64,000 nt of DNA from Chryseobacterium sp. 7 (GCF_003663845.1 NZ_RCCA01000001.1:1054001-1118000), one strand, 5' to 3'. Shown: positions 17,101-26,141, numbered from the stretch's first letter. Program-made: numbers and translations. The notes: generated by a model from the letters alone, not told the origin.

Positions 17101-18528
17101 ATGAAAACAATAAAATATCAAGATCTCTCAGATTATTATGAAGCCCAAATCAAGAAAGGGATCTTAAAGACGGGTGATAAAATGCCATCTTTACGACAGA
17201 TACGTTCGGAAAAGAAAATAAGTATGACTACTGCACAGATGGTATATAGTGTTTTGGAAAGTAAAGATCTTATTGTATCAAAACCAAAATCCGGTTATAT
17301 TGTCTGCTCCCCATATAATCATAAAATTCAATTGCCAGAGGCCACCAATCCTTTACAAAAAGCCGAAAACAGCCGGCCGGAAGATGCTGCAATAAATGTG
17401 TATGATACCATTGATCAGAAACATATTGTACAATTATCTTTAGGTATACCGGCTACTTCATTTTTACCTGTTGCAGCGCTCAATAAATGTATTAAGAATG
17501 CTGTTAATACTATTGATTACTGCGGTGTGCAGTATGACCCGATAGAAGGAAATTCCAGATTAAGACAGCAGATTGCTAAAAGAACTTTACATTGGAATGG
17601 AAGTATTACTTTAGAGGATGTGATAACAACATCAGGCTGTATTCCGGCTTTGTCTTATTGCCTGCAAAGCATTACCCAGCCAGGAGATACAATAGCCGTA
17701 GAAAGCCCGGTTTACTTTGGAATTTTGCAGCTAGCCAAACATCTTCGTTTAAAAGTAGTTGAACTTTCTACTCATCCGCAAACAGGGATTAATCTGGATA
17801 GCTTAGAAAAGCTTTTGAAAAAACAGGAAATAGCCACATTGGTTATTGTAAGTAATTTTAGCAATCCATTGGGATACTGTATGCCTGATGATAAAAAAGA
17901 AAAACTTGTACAGCTTATGACTCAATATAATATACCATTAATTGAAGATGACATTTATGGTGATTTATATTTTGGTGAGAAGCGTCCGGCCAATTGTAAG
18001 ACTTTTGACAAGGAAGGAATGGTACTGCTTTGCAATTCTATATCAAAATCACTAGCTCCAGGATATAGAGTAGGGTGGATACTACCCGGGAAGTATAAAG
18101 ATAAAGTGATAAAAACCAAAGCTATACAACAGATTTCAGATACAGCCATAACCCATCAGGCGGTTGCACTATATCTAGAGTCCGGTAAATATGAAAAACA
18201 TCTTCGAAAACTTAGGCAAGATTTATACGTTAACTACGTGAAAGTAACTAAAGCTATTCTCGAATATTTTCCTGATGAGACCAGGTGTACGCAGCCACAA
18301 GGAGGTTTGTTCTTGTGGGTTGAACTGGATAAATCCATCAATGCTTTTACTTTATACAAAAAAGCCTTGCAAAAAAATATTGCCATTATGCCCGGTATTG
18401 CATTTTCACTACAAGATCAATATACCCATTGCATAAGGCTGAGCTATGCTTCAGAATGGAATGATGATGTGGAAAAAGCAATAAAAGAGCTGGGAATTTT
18501 GATTCATTCTATGTCTTACGTTAAATAG
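17101..18528 (+). CDS. MocR/PdxR-type regulator: GntR HTH fused to PLP aminotransferase domain
   Basis: A 475-residue transcription regulator with an N-terminal winged helix and a C-terminal fold-type I aminotransferase-like domain. The HTH region reads GDKMPSLRQIRSEKKISMTT near residue 25, followed by the wing VSKPKSGYIV near 60. In the aminotransferase domain I see EDDIYGDLYFG near 282 and the PLP-lysine region NSISKSLAPGYRVGW near 312 (S-x-S-K). The cofactor site therefore looks intact, and PLP or an amino acid-PLP adduct would be the signal. A TTG two codons upstream is in frame but ATG 17101 is preferred. Divergent from the SBP-GNAT genes, which are likely its targets. Confidence 0.88.
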   Translation: MKTIKYQDLSDYYEAQIKKGILKTGDKMPSLRQIRSEKKISMTTAQMVYSVLESKDLIVSKPKSGYIVCSPYNHKIQLPEATNPLQKAENSRPEDAAINVYDTIDQKHIVQLSLGIPATSFLPVAALNKCIKNAVNTIDYCGVQYDPIEGNSRLRQQIAKRTLHWNGSITLEDVITTSGCIPALSYCLQSITQPGDTIAVESPVYFGILQLAKHLRLKVVELSTHPQTGINLDSLEKLLKKQEIATLVIVSNFSNPLGYCMPDDKKEKLVQLMTQYNIPLIEDDIYGDLYFGEKRPANCKTFDKEGMVLLCNSISKSLAPGYRVGWILPGKYKDKVIKTKAIQQISDTAITHQAVALYLESGKYEKHLRKLRQDLYVNYVKVTKAILEYFPDETRCTQPQGGLFLWVELDKSINAFTLYKKALQKNIAIMPGIAFSLQDQYTHCIRLSYASEWNDDVEKAIKELGILIHSMSYVK

Positions 18529-18554
18529 AATAAGTCTTTAAAACCTGATAAAAA

Positions 18555-18583
18555 AATAATTCCTCCGGAACGAAGGAATTATT
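18555..18583. terminator. Bidirectional terminator between MocR and DUF6438 genes
   Basis: Perfect 10-bp inverted repeat AATAATTCCT/AGGAATTATT with a 9-base loop between convergent genes. An A6 run on the plus-strand left side gives the T-run for the minus-strand transcript. Confidence 0.75.
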
Positions 18584-18601
18584 GCTATATTTTTTGTGAA
18601 A

Positions 18602-19093
18602 CTACTTCACTTTAGTCCATTGCTGGTTTTTTCTTAGATTTTCAAAAAACTGATAAACTTCTGAAAGCTTTTCACTTCCACGTTTTCCGTAATCTTCTAT
18701 ATTTTTTGAAGTTCCGTCAGCAAGTTTTATTCTTAAATAAGAAGTTGGAAGATCGGTGATATTTTTTTCGCCATATTTATCATTTAATCCTTTAACATTT
18801 AACCCATCCAGCAAACTGATCAGTTTATTATAATCTTCTTCTTTGATGGTTCCTTTAAAAGTCCCTTCGCGTGGCTTTGAGAATTCATCTTTGGAAGGTT
18901 TATCGTTAAAATTAAAATGTTCTGCTTCAAAAACTGCAGTTCTATCTGGGTTGATGGTCATTTTAAAAACAGGGCAGAATCCAAAACACGGAGTCGCTTC
19001 ATACTCAATTTTAGTATATTTTGAATTTACTTTTTGAGAAGTTTTACAGGATGTTAAAAACACAAATGCACAAATAGCTAGCAAATATTTCAT
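18602..19093 (-). CDS. DUF6438 domain lipoprotein
   Basis: A 163-residue outer-layer lipoprotein. Start at ATG 19093 gives a clean lipoprotein signal MKYLLAICAFVFLTSCKTSQ, with lipobox L-T-S-C; a longer TTG-started reading adds 14 residues before the signal and is rejected. The mature part shows TKIEYEATPCFGFCPVFKMTI near residue 27. This Cys-x-Gly-x-Cys-Pro stretch is typical of DUF6438. Its function is unknown. It stands alone, closed by a shared bidirectional terminator on the 3' side. Confidence 0.8.
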   Translation of the reverse strand: MKYLLAICAFVFLTSCKTSQKVNSKYTKIEYEATPCFGFCPVFKMTINPDRTAVFEAEHFNFNDKPSKDEFSKPREGTFKGTIKEEDYNKLISLLDGLNVKGLNDKYGEKNITDLPTSYLRIKLADGTSKNIEDYGKRGSEKLSEVYQFFENLRKNQQWTKVK

Positions 19094-19341
19094 AGTTTTT
19101 TTCAATTTCGAAGAGTCTCCCAATAATTGTTCCAAAACCCAAAATGTTCTTTTGTTTTTATGTTAAATATAAAATGGAAAACTTGCTTAAACTTGTATTT
19201 GTACCATTAAGGTTGTATTAAGGTGTTAAGAATAGGAAGATAAGCTTCGCCTTACGCTTAATAATCAGAATGATTTATCTTAACTCTACTTTATTTCTTA
19301 ACTCTTCCTTAATGGCTTAAAATATTATAAGTGTATAAAGA

Positions 19342-19374
19342 AAAACAGCCTCAGGAAAAATCTAAGGCTGTTTT
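19342..19374 (-). terminator. Terminator after obg
   Basis: Inverted repeat AAAACAGCCT/AGGCTGTTTT with a 13-base loop; on the minus strand it is followed by TTTTTCTTT. It closes the hpt-adk-obg transcript. Confidence 0.75.
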
Positions 19375-19424
19375 GTATGTTGCAGTTCTATTTCCAAAAT
19401 AAAACTGATAACTTCATGCAGGTC

Positions 19425-20408
19425 CTATCCGTGTAATTGTTTCCAGATAGCATCTTTCAGTTCCATAAGACCTTCTCCGGTAACCCCTGAGAAGAATAAT
19501 GGCTGTTTGTTTTCCGGGAACTCTGCTGCAATTTCATTTTTCAGTTCATCATCCAAAAGGTCAGATTTTGAAACGGAAACAATGAAATCTTTATCCAACA
19601 ATTCAGGATTGTACTCCTTCAGCTCATTTTCAAGAATTTTAAACTCCTGGAAATGGTGTTCAGAATCAGCCGGAATTAAAAATAAAAGGATAGAGTTTCT
19701 TTCAATATGTCTCAGGAATCTGTGTCCTAAGCCTTTTCCTTCTGCTGCTCCTTCAATGATTCCTGGAATATCAGCCATTACAAAAGATTTGTAATTTCTG
19801 TAATCTACAATTCCAAGGTTAGGAGTTAAAGTGGTAAAAGCGTAATTGGCAATTTTTGGTTTTGCCGCAGAAACAGATGCTAAAAGTGTAGATTTTCCGG
19901 CATTTGGAAACCCAACAAGTCCTACATCCGCCAAAATTTTAAGTTCGAAGACCACATAGCCTTCCTCACCATCCATTCCGGGTTGAGCATATCTTGGAGT
20001 CTGATTGGTAGAAGATTTGAAATGTTCGTTTCCTTTTCCACCTTTTCCTCCCTGCATCAAAATGATTTCCTGTTTGTCATCAAGGATTTCTCCGATAATT
20101 TCACCCTCCTCATTTTTAGCAATGGTCCCAATAGGAACATCAATATAAATATCAGAACCATCAGCTCCGGTCAGCTGGTTTTTTGCTCCGTTTTCACCTC
20201 GTTCTGCTTTTATGTGACGGGTGTATCGGAGTGGAAGTAAAGTCCATTCCTGAGCATTTCCTCTCATAATGACGTGTCCGCCACGACCTCCGTCTCCTCC
20301 GTCCGGACCGCCTTTAGGAATATACTTTTCACGGCGAAGGTGGGCAGAACCAGCACCTCCGTGTCCGCTTTTACAATGGATTTTTACGTAATCTACAAAG
20401 TTAGACAT
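19425..20408 (-). CDS. obg: GTPase Obg/CgtA
   Basis: Essential ribosome-associated GTPase of 327 residues, acting in 50S maturation and stress control. The N-terminal glycine-rich Obg domain is present ([14 protein letters not shown] near 36 and [20 protein letters not shown] near 120). The G domain follows: G1 [11 protein letters not shown] near 166, G3 [13 protein letters not shown] near 212, and G4 SKSDL near 283. Length fits the short Obg form without the variable C-terminal domain. Third gene of the hpt-adk-obg run on the minus strand, 61 bases after adk, with a small GCGGGA/TCCCGC foldback in that gap. Confidence 0.95.
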   Translation of the reverse strand: MSNFVDYVKIHCKSGHGGAGSAHLRREKYIPKGGPDGGDGGRGGHVIMRGNAQEWTLLPLRYTRHIKAERGENGAKNQLTGADGSDIYIDVPIGTIAKNEEGEIIGEILDDKQEIILMQGGKGGKGNEHFKSSTNQTPRYAQPGMDGEEGYVVFELKILADVGLVGFPNAGKSTLLASVSAAKPKIANYAFTTLTPNLGIVDYRNYKSFVMADIPGIIEGAAEGKGLGHRFLRHIERNSILLFLIPADSEHHFQEFKILENELKEYNPELLDKDFIVSVSKSDLLDDELKNEIAAEFPENKQPLFFSGVTGEGLMELKDAIWKQLHG

Positions 20409-20469
20409 ATAGTTTGTGTTGCAAGTTACAGGCTGCGGGACGAAATTTTATCCCGCACCCGTATCCCGA

Positions 20470-21048
20470 TTATTTAATTTTCTCTACCTCAGCGAAAAGT
20501 TTTTGGGAAATTTCATCAATTTCTCCAACACCGTTTACCTCTACATATTTACCCTGCTGCTTATAAAGCTCGGCAACTTCTGCTGTTTTGGTATAATATT
20601 CTTTAATTCTGTTTTCGATGATCTCTACATTGCTGTCGTCTGATCTTCCGCTGGTTTCCCCTCTTTTCAGAAGTCTTTCAACCAAAATTTTGTCCTCTAC
20701 TACCAATGAAAGACAGATGTCTATCTCGTCATTCAGTACTTCTTTAACGATGGTTTCCAAAGCTTCTGTCTGAGCCGTTGTTCTTGGATATCCGTCAAAA
20801 ATAAAACCGTTGGTATCAGTAGGTTTTTTGATCTCGTCAATCAGCATATCTGTTGTTACCTGATCCGGAACCAATTCTCCCTTATCGATGTATGATTTAG
20901 CCAATTTACCAAGTTCAGTGTCATTTTTCATATTGTATCTGAAAAGATCACCTGTTGAAACCTGTTTTAAATTGAATTTTTCGATCAGATTCTGAGCTTG
21001 TGTTCCTTTTCCACTTCCTGGAGGGCCGAACAGAACAATGTTTATCAT
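20470..21048 (-). CDS. adk: Adenylate kinase
   Basis: Cytosolic enzyme converting AMP and ATP to two ADP, 192 residues, the short form without a Zn-finger LID. P-loop is GPPGSGKGTQ at residues 7-16, NMP-binding region STGDLFRYNMK near 32, the signature FDGYPRTTAQTEAL near 85, and a short LID around RLLKRGETSGRSDD near 122. Lies between hpt and obg on the same strand, an order common in Bacteroidota. Confidence 0.95.
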   Translation of the reverse strand: MINIVLFGPPGSGKGTQAQNLIEKFNLKQVSTGDLFRYNMKNDTELGKLAKSYIDKGELVPDQVTTDMLIDEIKKPTDTNGFIFDGYPRTTAQTEALETIVKEVLNDEIDICLSLVVEDKILVERLLKRGETSGRSDDSNVEIIENRIKEYYTKTAEVAELYKQQGKYVEVNGVGEIDEISQKLFAEVEKIK

Positions 21049-21059
21049 AATGTTGATAC

Positions 21060-21200
21060 GCTTCCAGCAATGGGCATTTTTGCTTCTGGCTCGTGGCTTT
21101 TGGCGGCTTGCTTTTTTGCTTTCAGCTTTTTTAAGTTATTATTAAATTTATTTCTTTATATAATTTTTAAGCTAAAAGCTATCAGCTAATAGCCAACAGC
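21060..21200. repeat. REP-like spacer (AGCTAAAAGCTATCAGCTAATAGCC type)
   Basis: The hpt-adk gap is built of short words: GGCTCGTGGCTTTTGGCGGCTTGC and CTTTCAGC on one side, and AGCTAAAAGCT, ATCAGCTAATAGCC and AACAGC on the other, separated by an AT-rich stretch. The parts are loosely complementary, so the RNA could fold. It belongs with the other word-repeat spacers in this window. Confidence 0.4.
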
Positions 21201-21202
21201 AT

Positions 21203-21757
21203 TTAATGGTTGATTTGTCCGTCTTCCAACTGATATAAATTCGGTAGGTTTCTTCCTAACTCATCATAATCCAGTCCGTACCCAAGCACAAACTTATTAG
21301 GAATTTCTTTTCCGATATAATCCAGTTTGAAGTCTTTTTTGTAAATCTCAGGTTTCAATAGGAAACTTGCCAGTTTTACAGATTTAGGACGTTGTGTTTC
21401 TTTGAAATATTTGAAAAGACTTTCTACTGTATTTCCTGTATCTACGATATCTTCTACAAGAATAATATGACGGTCTCTCACGTCTTTAGTAAGCTCCATT
21501 TTCTGATAAACGATCCCTGTAGATTCAGTTCCTACATAAGAGCTCATTTGAATGAAGGCAATTTCGCATTCCCCCGGGTAATATTTTAAAAGATCTGAGA
21601 AGAACATCACCACTCCATTTAATACACCAATGAAAACAGGAACCTCATCCTTGTAATCCTCATAAATTCTTAACGCTGTCTCTTTTACAATTTCCTGAAT
21701 TTCGGCATCCTTTAAATAAGGAACGAAAGTTTTGTCGTGAACTTTAATGCTTTCCAT
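21203..21757 (-). CDS. hpt: Hypoxanthine phosphoribosyltransferase
   Basis: Purine salvage enzyme making IMP or GMP from base and PRPP, 184 residues. The PRPP-binding motif is IILVEDIVDTGNTVESL near residue 95, preceded by the flexible loop region and followed by the base-contact VKLASFLLKPE. The start is ATG 21757: a longer frame opens at a TTG at 21778, but that codon lies within the -7 promoter box. First gene of the hpt-adk-obg transcript. Confidence 0.92.
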   Translation of the reverse strand: MESIKVHDKTFVPYLKDAEIQEIVKETALRIYEDYKDEVPVFIGVLNGVVMFFSDLLKYYPGECEIAFIQMSSYVGTESTGIVYQKMELTKDVRDRHIILVEDIVDTGNTVESLFKYFKETQRPKSVKLASFLLKPEIYKKDFKLDYIGKEIPNKFVLGYGLDYDELGRNLPNLYQLEDGQINH

Positions 21758-21775
21758 AAAATTTTTAGTAGGAGG

Positions 21776-21783
21776 CAAAGTTA
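21776..21783 (-). promoter_or_regulatory. -7 promoter box TAACTTTG for hpt
   Basis: Minus strand TAACTTTGC, a full consensus match, 18 bases before ATG 21757. It fixes the start codon and implies a short leader. Confidence 0.6.
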
Positions 21784-22039
21784 CGGATTTTTGATTAAAA
21801 TACTTTCCTGTTTTTATCAGTTTGAAACTTTGATGGTTTCAGGACATCTGAATTGAATAACATGATAAAGTCTGTTTAAATAATAATAAAGAGAAGCTTT
21901 TTAACGGAACATAAAGGTATAACCTCAAAAAAACGATTCTGTAAACAATTAAAAATAAACAGGTGTTTAAAATAGAGAAGCAAAACAGGGTGATAAATGT
22001 TCTGATTGAAATGAAAAAGATGATATTCAGGAAAATGAC

Positions 22040-22047
22040 TATCTTTG
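22040..22047 (+). promoter_or_regulatory. -7 promoter box TATCTTTG upstream of ABC-F gene
   Basis: TATCTTTG on the plus strand, 110 bases before the ATG at 22158. It implies an unusually long leader of about 100 bases, of interest because some ABC-F resistance genes are controlled through their leaders. Confidence 0.5.
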
Positions 22048-22157
22048 TGCTTTCAAAACCCAACAATACAGACATGTAGGATTATCATTTCTTTCAGATT
22101 CATAAAAAACAGTAACGAAGAAGTTGCTGGTGTTCAACCATTATTAAGAAAGAAATC

Positions 22158-23747
22158 ATGATTTTACTACAAAATATATCCTTTGGGTTTCCGGGAGGAA
22201 ATCTTCTATTCAATCATACCAATTTAACAATACAATCTTCCATCAAATCTGCTTTAGTGGGAGGCAATGGCATGGGAAAATCAACCCTTCTGAAAATGAT
22301 TGCGGGCGAAATACAACCTTTAAACGGCTCCATCAATATTCAGGGTGATATTTTTTATGTACCCCAAATGTTCGGAAATTGTAACTGCCTTACCATCGCT
22401 GAATGTCTTAAAATAGATCAGAAATTATATGCGCTTCAAAAAATTACAGACGGAGAAGTGGATGAAATTTATTTTGAAATGCTCAACGATGACTGGGACA
22501 TTGAAGAACGATCTCATCAAGCTCTGGAACACTGGGGATTCGAAAATTTTGAATTAACCCAAAAATTAGACGACTTGAGTGGTGGCCAAAAGACTAAAGT
22601 TTTTCTTGCCGGAATTCAGATTAATCAACCAGATATTATTGTATTGGATGAACCTACCAACCATTTGGATCTTAATGGCAGGAAATTACTGTATGATCTT
22701 ATCAACAAAACGGATTCAACAGTGGTTATCGTAAGTCATGACCGTACTTTGCTCAATATTGTAGACACTATATTCGAATTAAGCAATCAGGGAATTGCAG
22801 CATATGGTGGTAATTACGATTTCTATGCAGAACAGAAAAAAGTGGAAGAGGAAGCTTTGCAAAATGACATTCATTCCAAAGAACGGGCTCTGAAAAAAGC
22901 AAAAGAAAAGGAAAGGGAAACACTGGAAAGAAAGCAAAAGCTTGATTCAAGAGGTAGAGGGAAACAAGAAAAGTCCGGAGTAGCAAGAATTATGATGAAT
23001 ACCCTTCGAAACAATGCTGAAAAAAACAGTTCAAAACTAAAATGTGTACATGCTGAGAAAATCACAGAAATTTCATGTGATTTGAGAGACTTACGTTCTT
23101 CTTTAAAGAATTCCGATCAGATGAAAGTTAATTTTAATGATTCTAATCTGCATTCAGGGAAAATCCTTGTTACTACTGAAGATATTAATTTTACTTATGG
23201 AAAGGGAAAACTCTGGAAAGAAAATATCAGTCTTAAGGTAAGAAGTGGAGATAGAATTTCCGTTAAAGGTTCAAACGGTTCCGGAAAAACCACACTGATA
23301 AAGCTTCTGCTGGAAAAAATTGAGCCTACGGAAGGGAAAATAAACACGGCAGAATTCAACAGTATTTATATTGACCAGGAATACTCTCTGATTAATCATG
23401 AATCAACGCTTTATGACTTTGTACAGACTTTCAATGACAGTGCATTACAGGAATCTGAAGTGAAAACATTATTGTCCAGATTTCTGTTTGGAAAAGATAC
23501 ATGGGATAAGAAATGCGGTATGCTGAGTGGTGGTGAACGTTTGCGCTTACTTCTCTGCGGACTTTCCATCAGCAATAAAGCTCCGGATATGATCATTCTC
23601 GATGAACCAACCAATAACTTAGATCTTCAGAATGTAGAAATTCTTACCAATTCTATCAAAAACTATCATGGAACTGTGCTGGTGATTTCCCATGATGAGA
23701 TTTTTCTGGAGGAGATTGAGATTGATAGAGAATTGAAGCTTGATTAA
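22158..23747 (+). CDS. ABC-F family ATPase
   Basis: Soluble twin-ATPase protein of 529 residues acting on the ribosome, with no membrane segments. Domain 1: Walker A GGNGMGKST near residue 36, signature LSGGQKTKVFLAG near 141, Walker B IIVLDEPTNHLD near 162. A charged interdomain linker, rich in Lys/Glu (ERALKKAKEKERETLERKQK near 240), fits the P-site tRNA-interaction motif. Domain 2: GSNGSGKTT near 373, LSGGERLRLLLCG near 457, IILDEPTNNLD near 480. Whether it is a housekeeping translation factor or an antibiotic-resistance ABC-F cannot be told from motifs. Confidence 0.88.
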   Translation: MILLQNISFGFPGGNLLFNHTNLTIQSSIKSALVGGNGMGKSTLLKMIAGEIQPLNGSINIQGDIFYVPQMFGNCNCLTIAECLKIDQKLYALQKITDGEVDEIYFEMLNDDWDIEERSHQALEHWGFENFELTQKLDDLSGGQKTKVFLAGIQINQPDIIVLDEPTNHLDLNGRKLLYDLINKTDSTVVIVSHDRTLLNIVDTIFELSNQGIAAYGGNYDFYAEQKKVEEEALQNDIHSKERALKKAKEKERETLERKQKLDSRGRGKQEKSGVARIMMNTLRNNAEKNSSKLKCVHAEKITEISCDLRDLRSSLKNSDQMKVNFNDSNLHSGKILVTTEDINFTYGKGKLWKENISLKVRSGDRISVKGSNGSGKTTLIKLLLEKIEPTEGKINTAEFNSIYIDQEYSLINHESTLYDFVQTFNDSALQESEVKTLLSRFLFGKDTWDKKCGMLSGGERLRLLLCGLSISNKAPDMIILDEPTNNLDLQNVEILTNSIKNYHGTVLVISHDEIFLEEIEIDRELKLD

Positions 23748-23774
23748 CGATTTTTTTATAATGTATAAAATATT

Positions 23775-23802
23775 CAATAGGAGCGGGCTTTAGCCAAAAC
23801 TT
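23775..23802 (+). repeat. Dispersed GCGGGCTTTAGCC motif, copy 1
   Basis: AATAGGAGCGGGCTTTAGCC followed by AAAACTT. The same core recurs at 51882-51903, and a degenerate GGCTTTAGTCAAAACTT lies at 51934-51950. The core GGCTTTAGCC is itself a small palindrome. It appears to be a dispersed intergenic word rather than part of a gene. Confidence 0.5.
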
Positions 23803-23811
23803 ATTATAAGA

Positions 23812-23848
23812 AAACCTGGAAATCAATTTCCAGGTTTCTATTTTTTAT
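23812..23848. terminator. Terminator between ABC-F and HEAT-repeat genes
   Basis: Perfect 12-bp inverted repeat AAACCTGGAAAT/ATTTCCAGGTTT with a 2-base loop, followed by T-rich sequence. It lies between convergent genes. Confidence 0.8.
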
Positions 23849-23860
23849 GAATTGAAAAAA

Positions 23861-24379
23861 TTATTTCTTCGTTTTCTTAATCGCATCCAGATAAATCTTT
23901 TTAATGCTGTTTTTCTCTTCCTTCTCACTAATCTTTTCAAGAGCAGAAAGCAGAGTTTCAATATGCCTGGTTTTCAATTTTAAAATTTCACCCAGTGCAA
24001 ATGCTGCACTCCATCGTACTACAGTTCCTTCATGTTCCGTATTCACTAACAAATTAGAAATAGCCGGATCCAGATTTTCTGGGAATAAATGAGCTGTGTT
24101 GCCTATTACTTTGGCACTTTCCCATTTTATTCTGGGTGCTTTTTCAGTAAGGGTTTGGGTAACAAATGAAAATATGGTTTCATCCGCCAGATTGGGATTC
24201 TGTTTTGTAGCATATTCCAAGGCTTCCACGCAGGTTGCTTTTACAGGATCTTTTGATTTTTCAGCGAAAGCAATCAGTTCATCGGTAGGTAAGGATTTGT
24301 CAATAATCCATTTGCTGATGATGTCTACTTTTTCTTTTGATTTTACAGCCTTGTCTTTGATAAGTTCTTCTATAGTCAC
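23861..24379 (-). CDS. HEAT-repeat protein
   Basis: A 172-residue all-helical protein. Repeated Ala/Leu helices with conserved Trp-Ser/Glu-Ala-Ala-x-Ala patterns (RIKWESAKVIGNTAHLFPEN near 94, VVRWSAAFALGEILKL near 131) are typical of HEAT/armadillo-like repeats, so it is probably a protein-binding scaffold. No signal peptide. The start appears to be GTG at 24377-24379, since no in-frame ATG lies upstream and the residues after it (TIEELIKDKAV) already look like protein. Function unknown. Confidence 0.7.
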   Translation of the reverse strand: MTIEELIKDKAVKSKEKVDIISKWIIDKSLPTDELIAFAEKSKDPVKATCVEALEYATKQNPNLADETIFSFVTQTLTEKAPRIKWESAKVIGNTAHLFPENLDPAISNLLVNTEHEGTVVRWSAAFALGEILKLKTRHIETLLSALEKISEKEEKNSIKKIYLDAIKKTKK

Positions 24380-24460
24380 GGTGATTGATTTTATTTTTCA
24401 GTGTTCTAAAATAGTAATCCCTTTAATTAGTTGATAAAATATGCACAGCCAGCGAACTTC

Positions 24461-25387
24461 TTAATTTTCTAAAATCCAATTATAGATTTCTTTCAATACC
24501 TCTTCTCTTATTTCTTCATTCAAAATCTCATGACGCATTTCCGGATAGATCTTTACGTCTACATGCTGGAAACCGTCAGCTTTTAAATGACTCACTGTAT
24601 GCATAACTCCTTTTCCAAAATCACCAATCGGATCATTCTGACCACTTATAAATAACAAAGGAAACGATTTAGGTATAGATGAAGCCCAGTTTCTTGCCGT
24701 AGCCTTTTTATAAATGGTAAATAAAGTATAAAAAGCATTATGAGTAAAAGGAATTCCACAAAGATCATCCTGTTCAAAAGCTTTTCTGTTCTTTGGGCTT
24801 ACACTCAGCCAGCTGGTATCACTGAAATCTTTATCCTTTTTAAAATGTTTATTATTGACACTTGTAAAAACTGAATTCAAGAAAGTACGATGACGAGGCG
24901 CGATGGCATTAGCTAATGATAAATAACCTCTCAATAAATTGATTCCCGGCAAAGGTCCACCAGTTCCTGTAATAATTGCTCCTGAAAACTTACTGCTCGC
25001 TTTTTGAAGAAGACATCGGGTGATAAATGACCCCATAGAATGTCCCAAAATAAAATGAGGTACATCCGGATATTGCTCTGCAAGATAATCAGCCATCATT
25101 TCTGCATCTGCAACAAGCCTTTCATCCGGTTTTTCAGGCTGGAAGAAACCAATATCTTTTTTCTCTTTTACAGATTTTCCGTGTCCTAAATGATCATACG
25201 ACAATACAGCAATCCCATGATTAGCAAAATATTCAGCAATCTCTGCATATCTTCCGCTGTGTTCCTGCATGCCGTGTACGATAAGTAGTGTAGCTTTTAG
25301 TGTTTCCGGAGAGAATAGGTTGTAGAAAAGCTGGGATTTACTGTCTGTATTTGATGGTAAATAATTTGAATTTTGGGATGAAATCAT
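24461..25387 (-). CDS. Alpha/beta hydrolase, monoacylglycerol-lipase-like
   Basis: A 308-residue serine hydrolase. The oxyanion region is LLIVHGMQEHSGRYAEIAEYF near residue 34, and GIAVLSYDHLGHGKS follows near 60. The nucleophile elbow is ILGHSMGSF near 112. Candidate acid and base are Asp in SGQNDPIGDFGKG near 246 and His in YPEMRHEILNE near 284. This set matches the Serine aminopeptidase S33/monoacylglycerol lipase group (hydrolase_4). No signal peptide, so it is probably cytoplasmic and acts on monoglycerides or lysophospholipids; the substrate is not certain. Follows the secreted 194-residue protein by 14 bases. Confidence 0.85.
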   Translation of the reverse strand: MISSQNSNYLPSNTDSKSQLFYNLFSPETLKATLLIVHGMQEHSGRYAEIAEYFANHGIAVLSYDHLGHGKSVKEKKDIGFFQPEKPDERLVADAEMMADYLAEQYPDVPHFILGHSMGSFITRCLLQKASSKFSGAIITGTGGPLPGINLLRGYLSLANAIAPRHRTFLNSVFTSVNNKHFKKDKDFSDTSWLSVSPKNRKAFEQDDLCGIPFTHNAFYTLFTIYKKATARNWASSIPKSFPLLFISGQNDPIGDFGKGVMHTVSHLKADGFQHVDVKIYPEMRHEILNEEIREEVLKEIYNWILEN

Positions 25388-25401
25388 AGCAAGTTGTGAT
25401 A

Positions 25402-25986
25402 TTATTTTATCTCAATGTCAAGAAGTTTATAATTTCCGACAATTTCAATTAATTGAGAAGAGTTGTTTTTTAGATTAGTAAAGAATTCATCCATATTTTT
25501 TTCATATCCTCTTTCACTTACAGCAAAAAGAAGAATACCTTTATTTTTACCATCATTAATAAGCTTATAACGATATACATTTCTTTCTGCTATCAATATT
25601 TCCTTACCATCCTTTGAGTTTTGGCTGATAAGAAAATCCAAAATATATTCTTCCCCTTTTTCAAGAATTTTATAATTAATAACCGGATTGGTCTTCTTCA
25701 TCTCTTGAAGTTCTCCTACTTTTTGACCAATAGCGTCTTTCAAAGTAAAATCTCCTTTTACAAACTCAATTAAAACCATACTGTTGTATTGGTTGATATT
25801 TTCTTTTGGATTTAGATATTCCTGCTTGAAATAATTTTCATTGGGGTGAGAACTCCAGACTAAATGATATTCTTTTTGATTTAATTTAACAGGTCCCGGA
25901 ACATTCAGGTAATCGTTTACTTTATTCTGAGCTTTTAGATAAAACAAAGGGACAATTAAAAGCAGAAATAGAATTTTAAATTTCAT
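25402..25986 (-). CDS. Secreted protein of unknown function
   Basis: A 194-residue protein with an evident signal peptide (KFKILFLLLIVPLFYLKAQ, cleavage near KAQ-NK). The mature part is polar, with alternating beta-type segments (YNSMVLIEFVKGDF, ILIAERNVYRYKLI) and no motif I recognise. A TTG three codons upstream lies in a weak -7-like TAAAAATTG and is not used here; ATG 25986 is the chosen start. It ends 14 bases before the lipase gene, so the two are likely co-transcribed. No function is proposed. Confidence 0.75.
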   Translation of the reverse strand: MKFKILFLLLIVPLFYLKAQNKVNDYLNVPGPVKLNQKEYHLVWSSHPNENYFKQEYLNPKENINQYNSMVLIEFVKGDFTLKDAIGQKVGELQEMKKTNPVINYKILEKGEEYILDFLISQNSKDGKEILIAERNVYRYKLINDGKNKGILLFAVSERGYEKNMDEFFTNLKNNSSQLIEIVGNYKLLDIEIK

Positions 25987-26109
25987 TTTGTGCAATTTTT
26001 ACAGTAAATATAATTCATTTTATATAGGTATGGAAGTAAAAATATTAGAAATAAGATGATATTCAACCTCATGATTTTCATCCTAACCCAAAATAAATAT
26101 CCTCTATAA

Positions 26110-26141
26110 TTTGGCCGTCATTTTTTTTAAAAGTAATTTTG
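26110..26141 (+). promoter_or_regulatory. Promoter of purA (TTTG-20 bp-TAATTTTG)
   Basis: TTTG at 26110-26113 and TAATTTTG at 26134-26141 are separated by 20 bases. Both boxes match the Bacteroidota consensus well, and the ATG follows 27 bases later. Confidence 0.7.

Noticed and set aside
21839..22075. 78-codon minus-strand frame upstream of the ABC-F gene
   Set aside because: It covers the plus-strand promoter of the ABC-F gene, is unusually rich in Phe/Leu/Ile from AT-rich DNA and has no promoter of its own; probably fortuitous.
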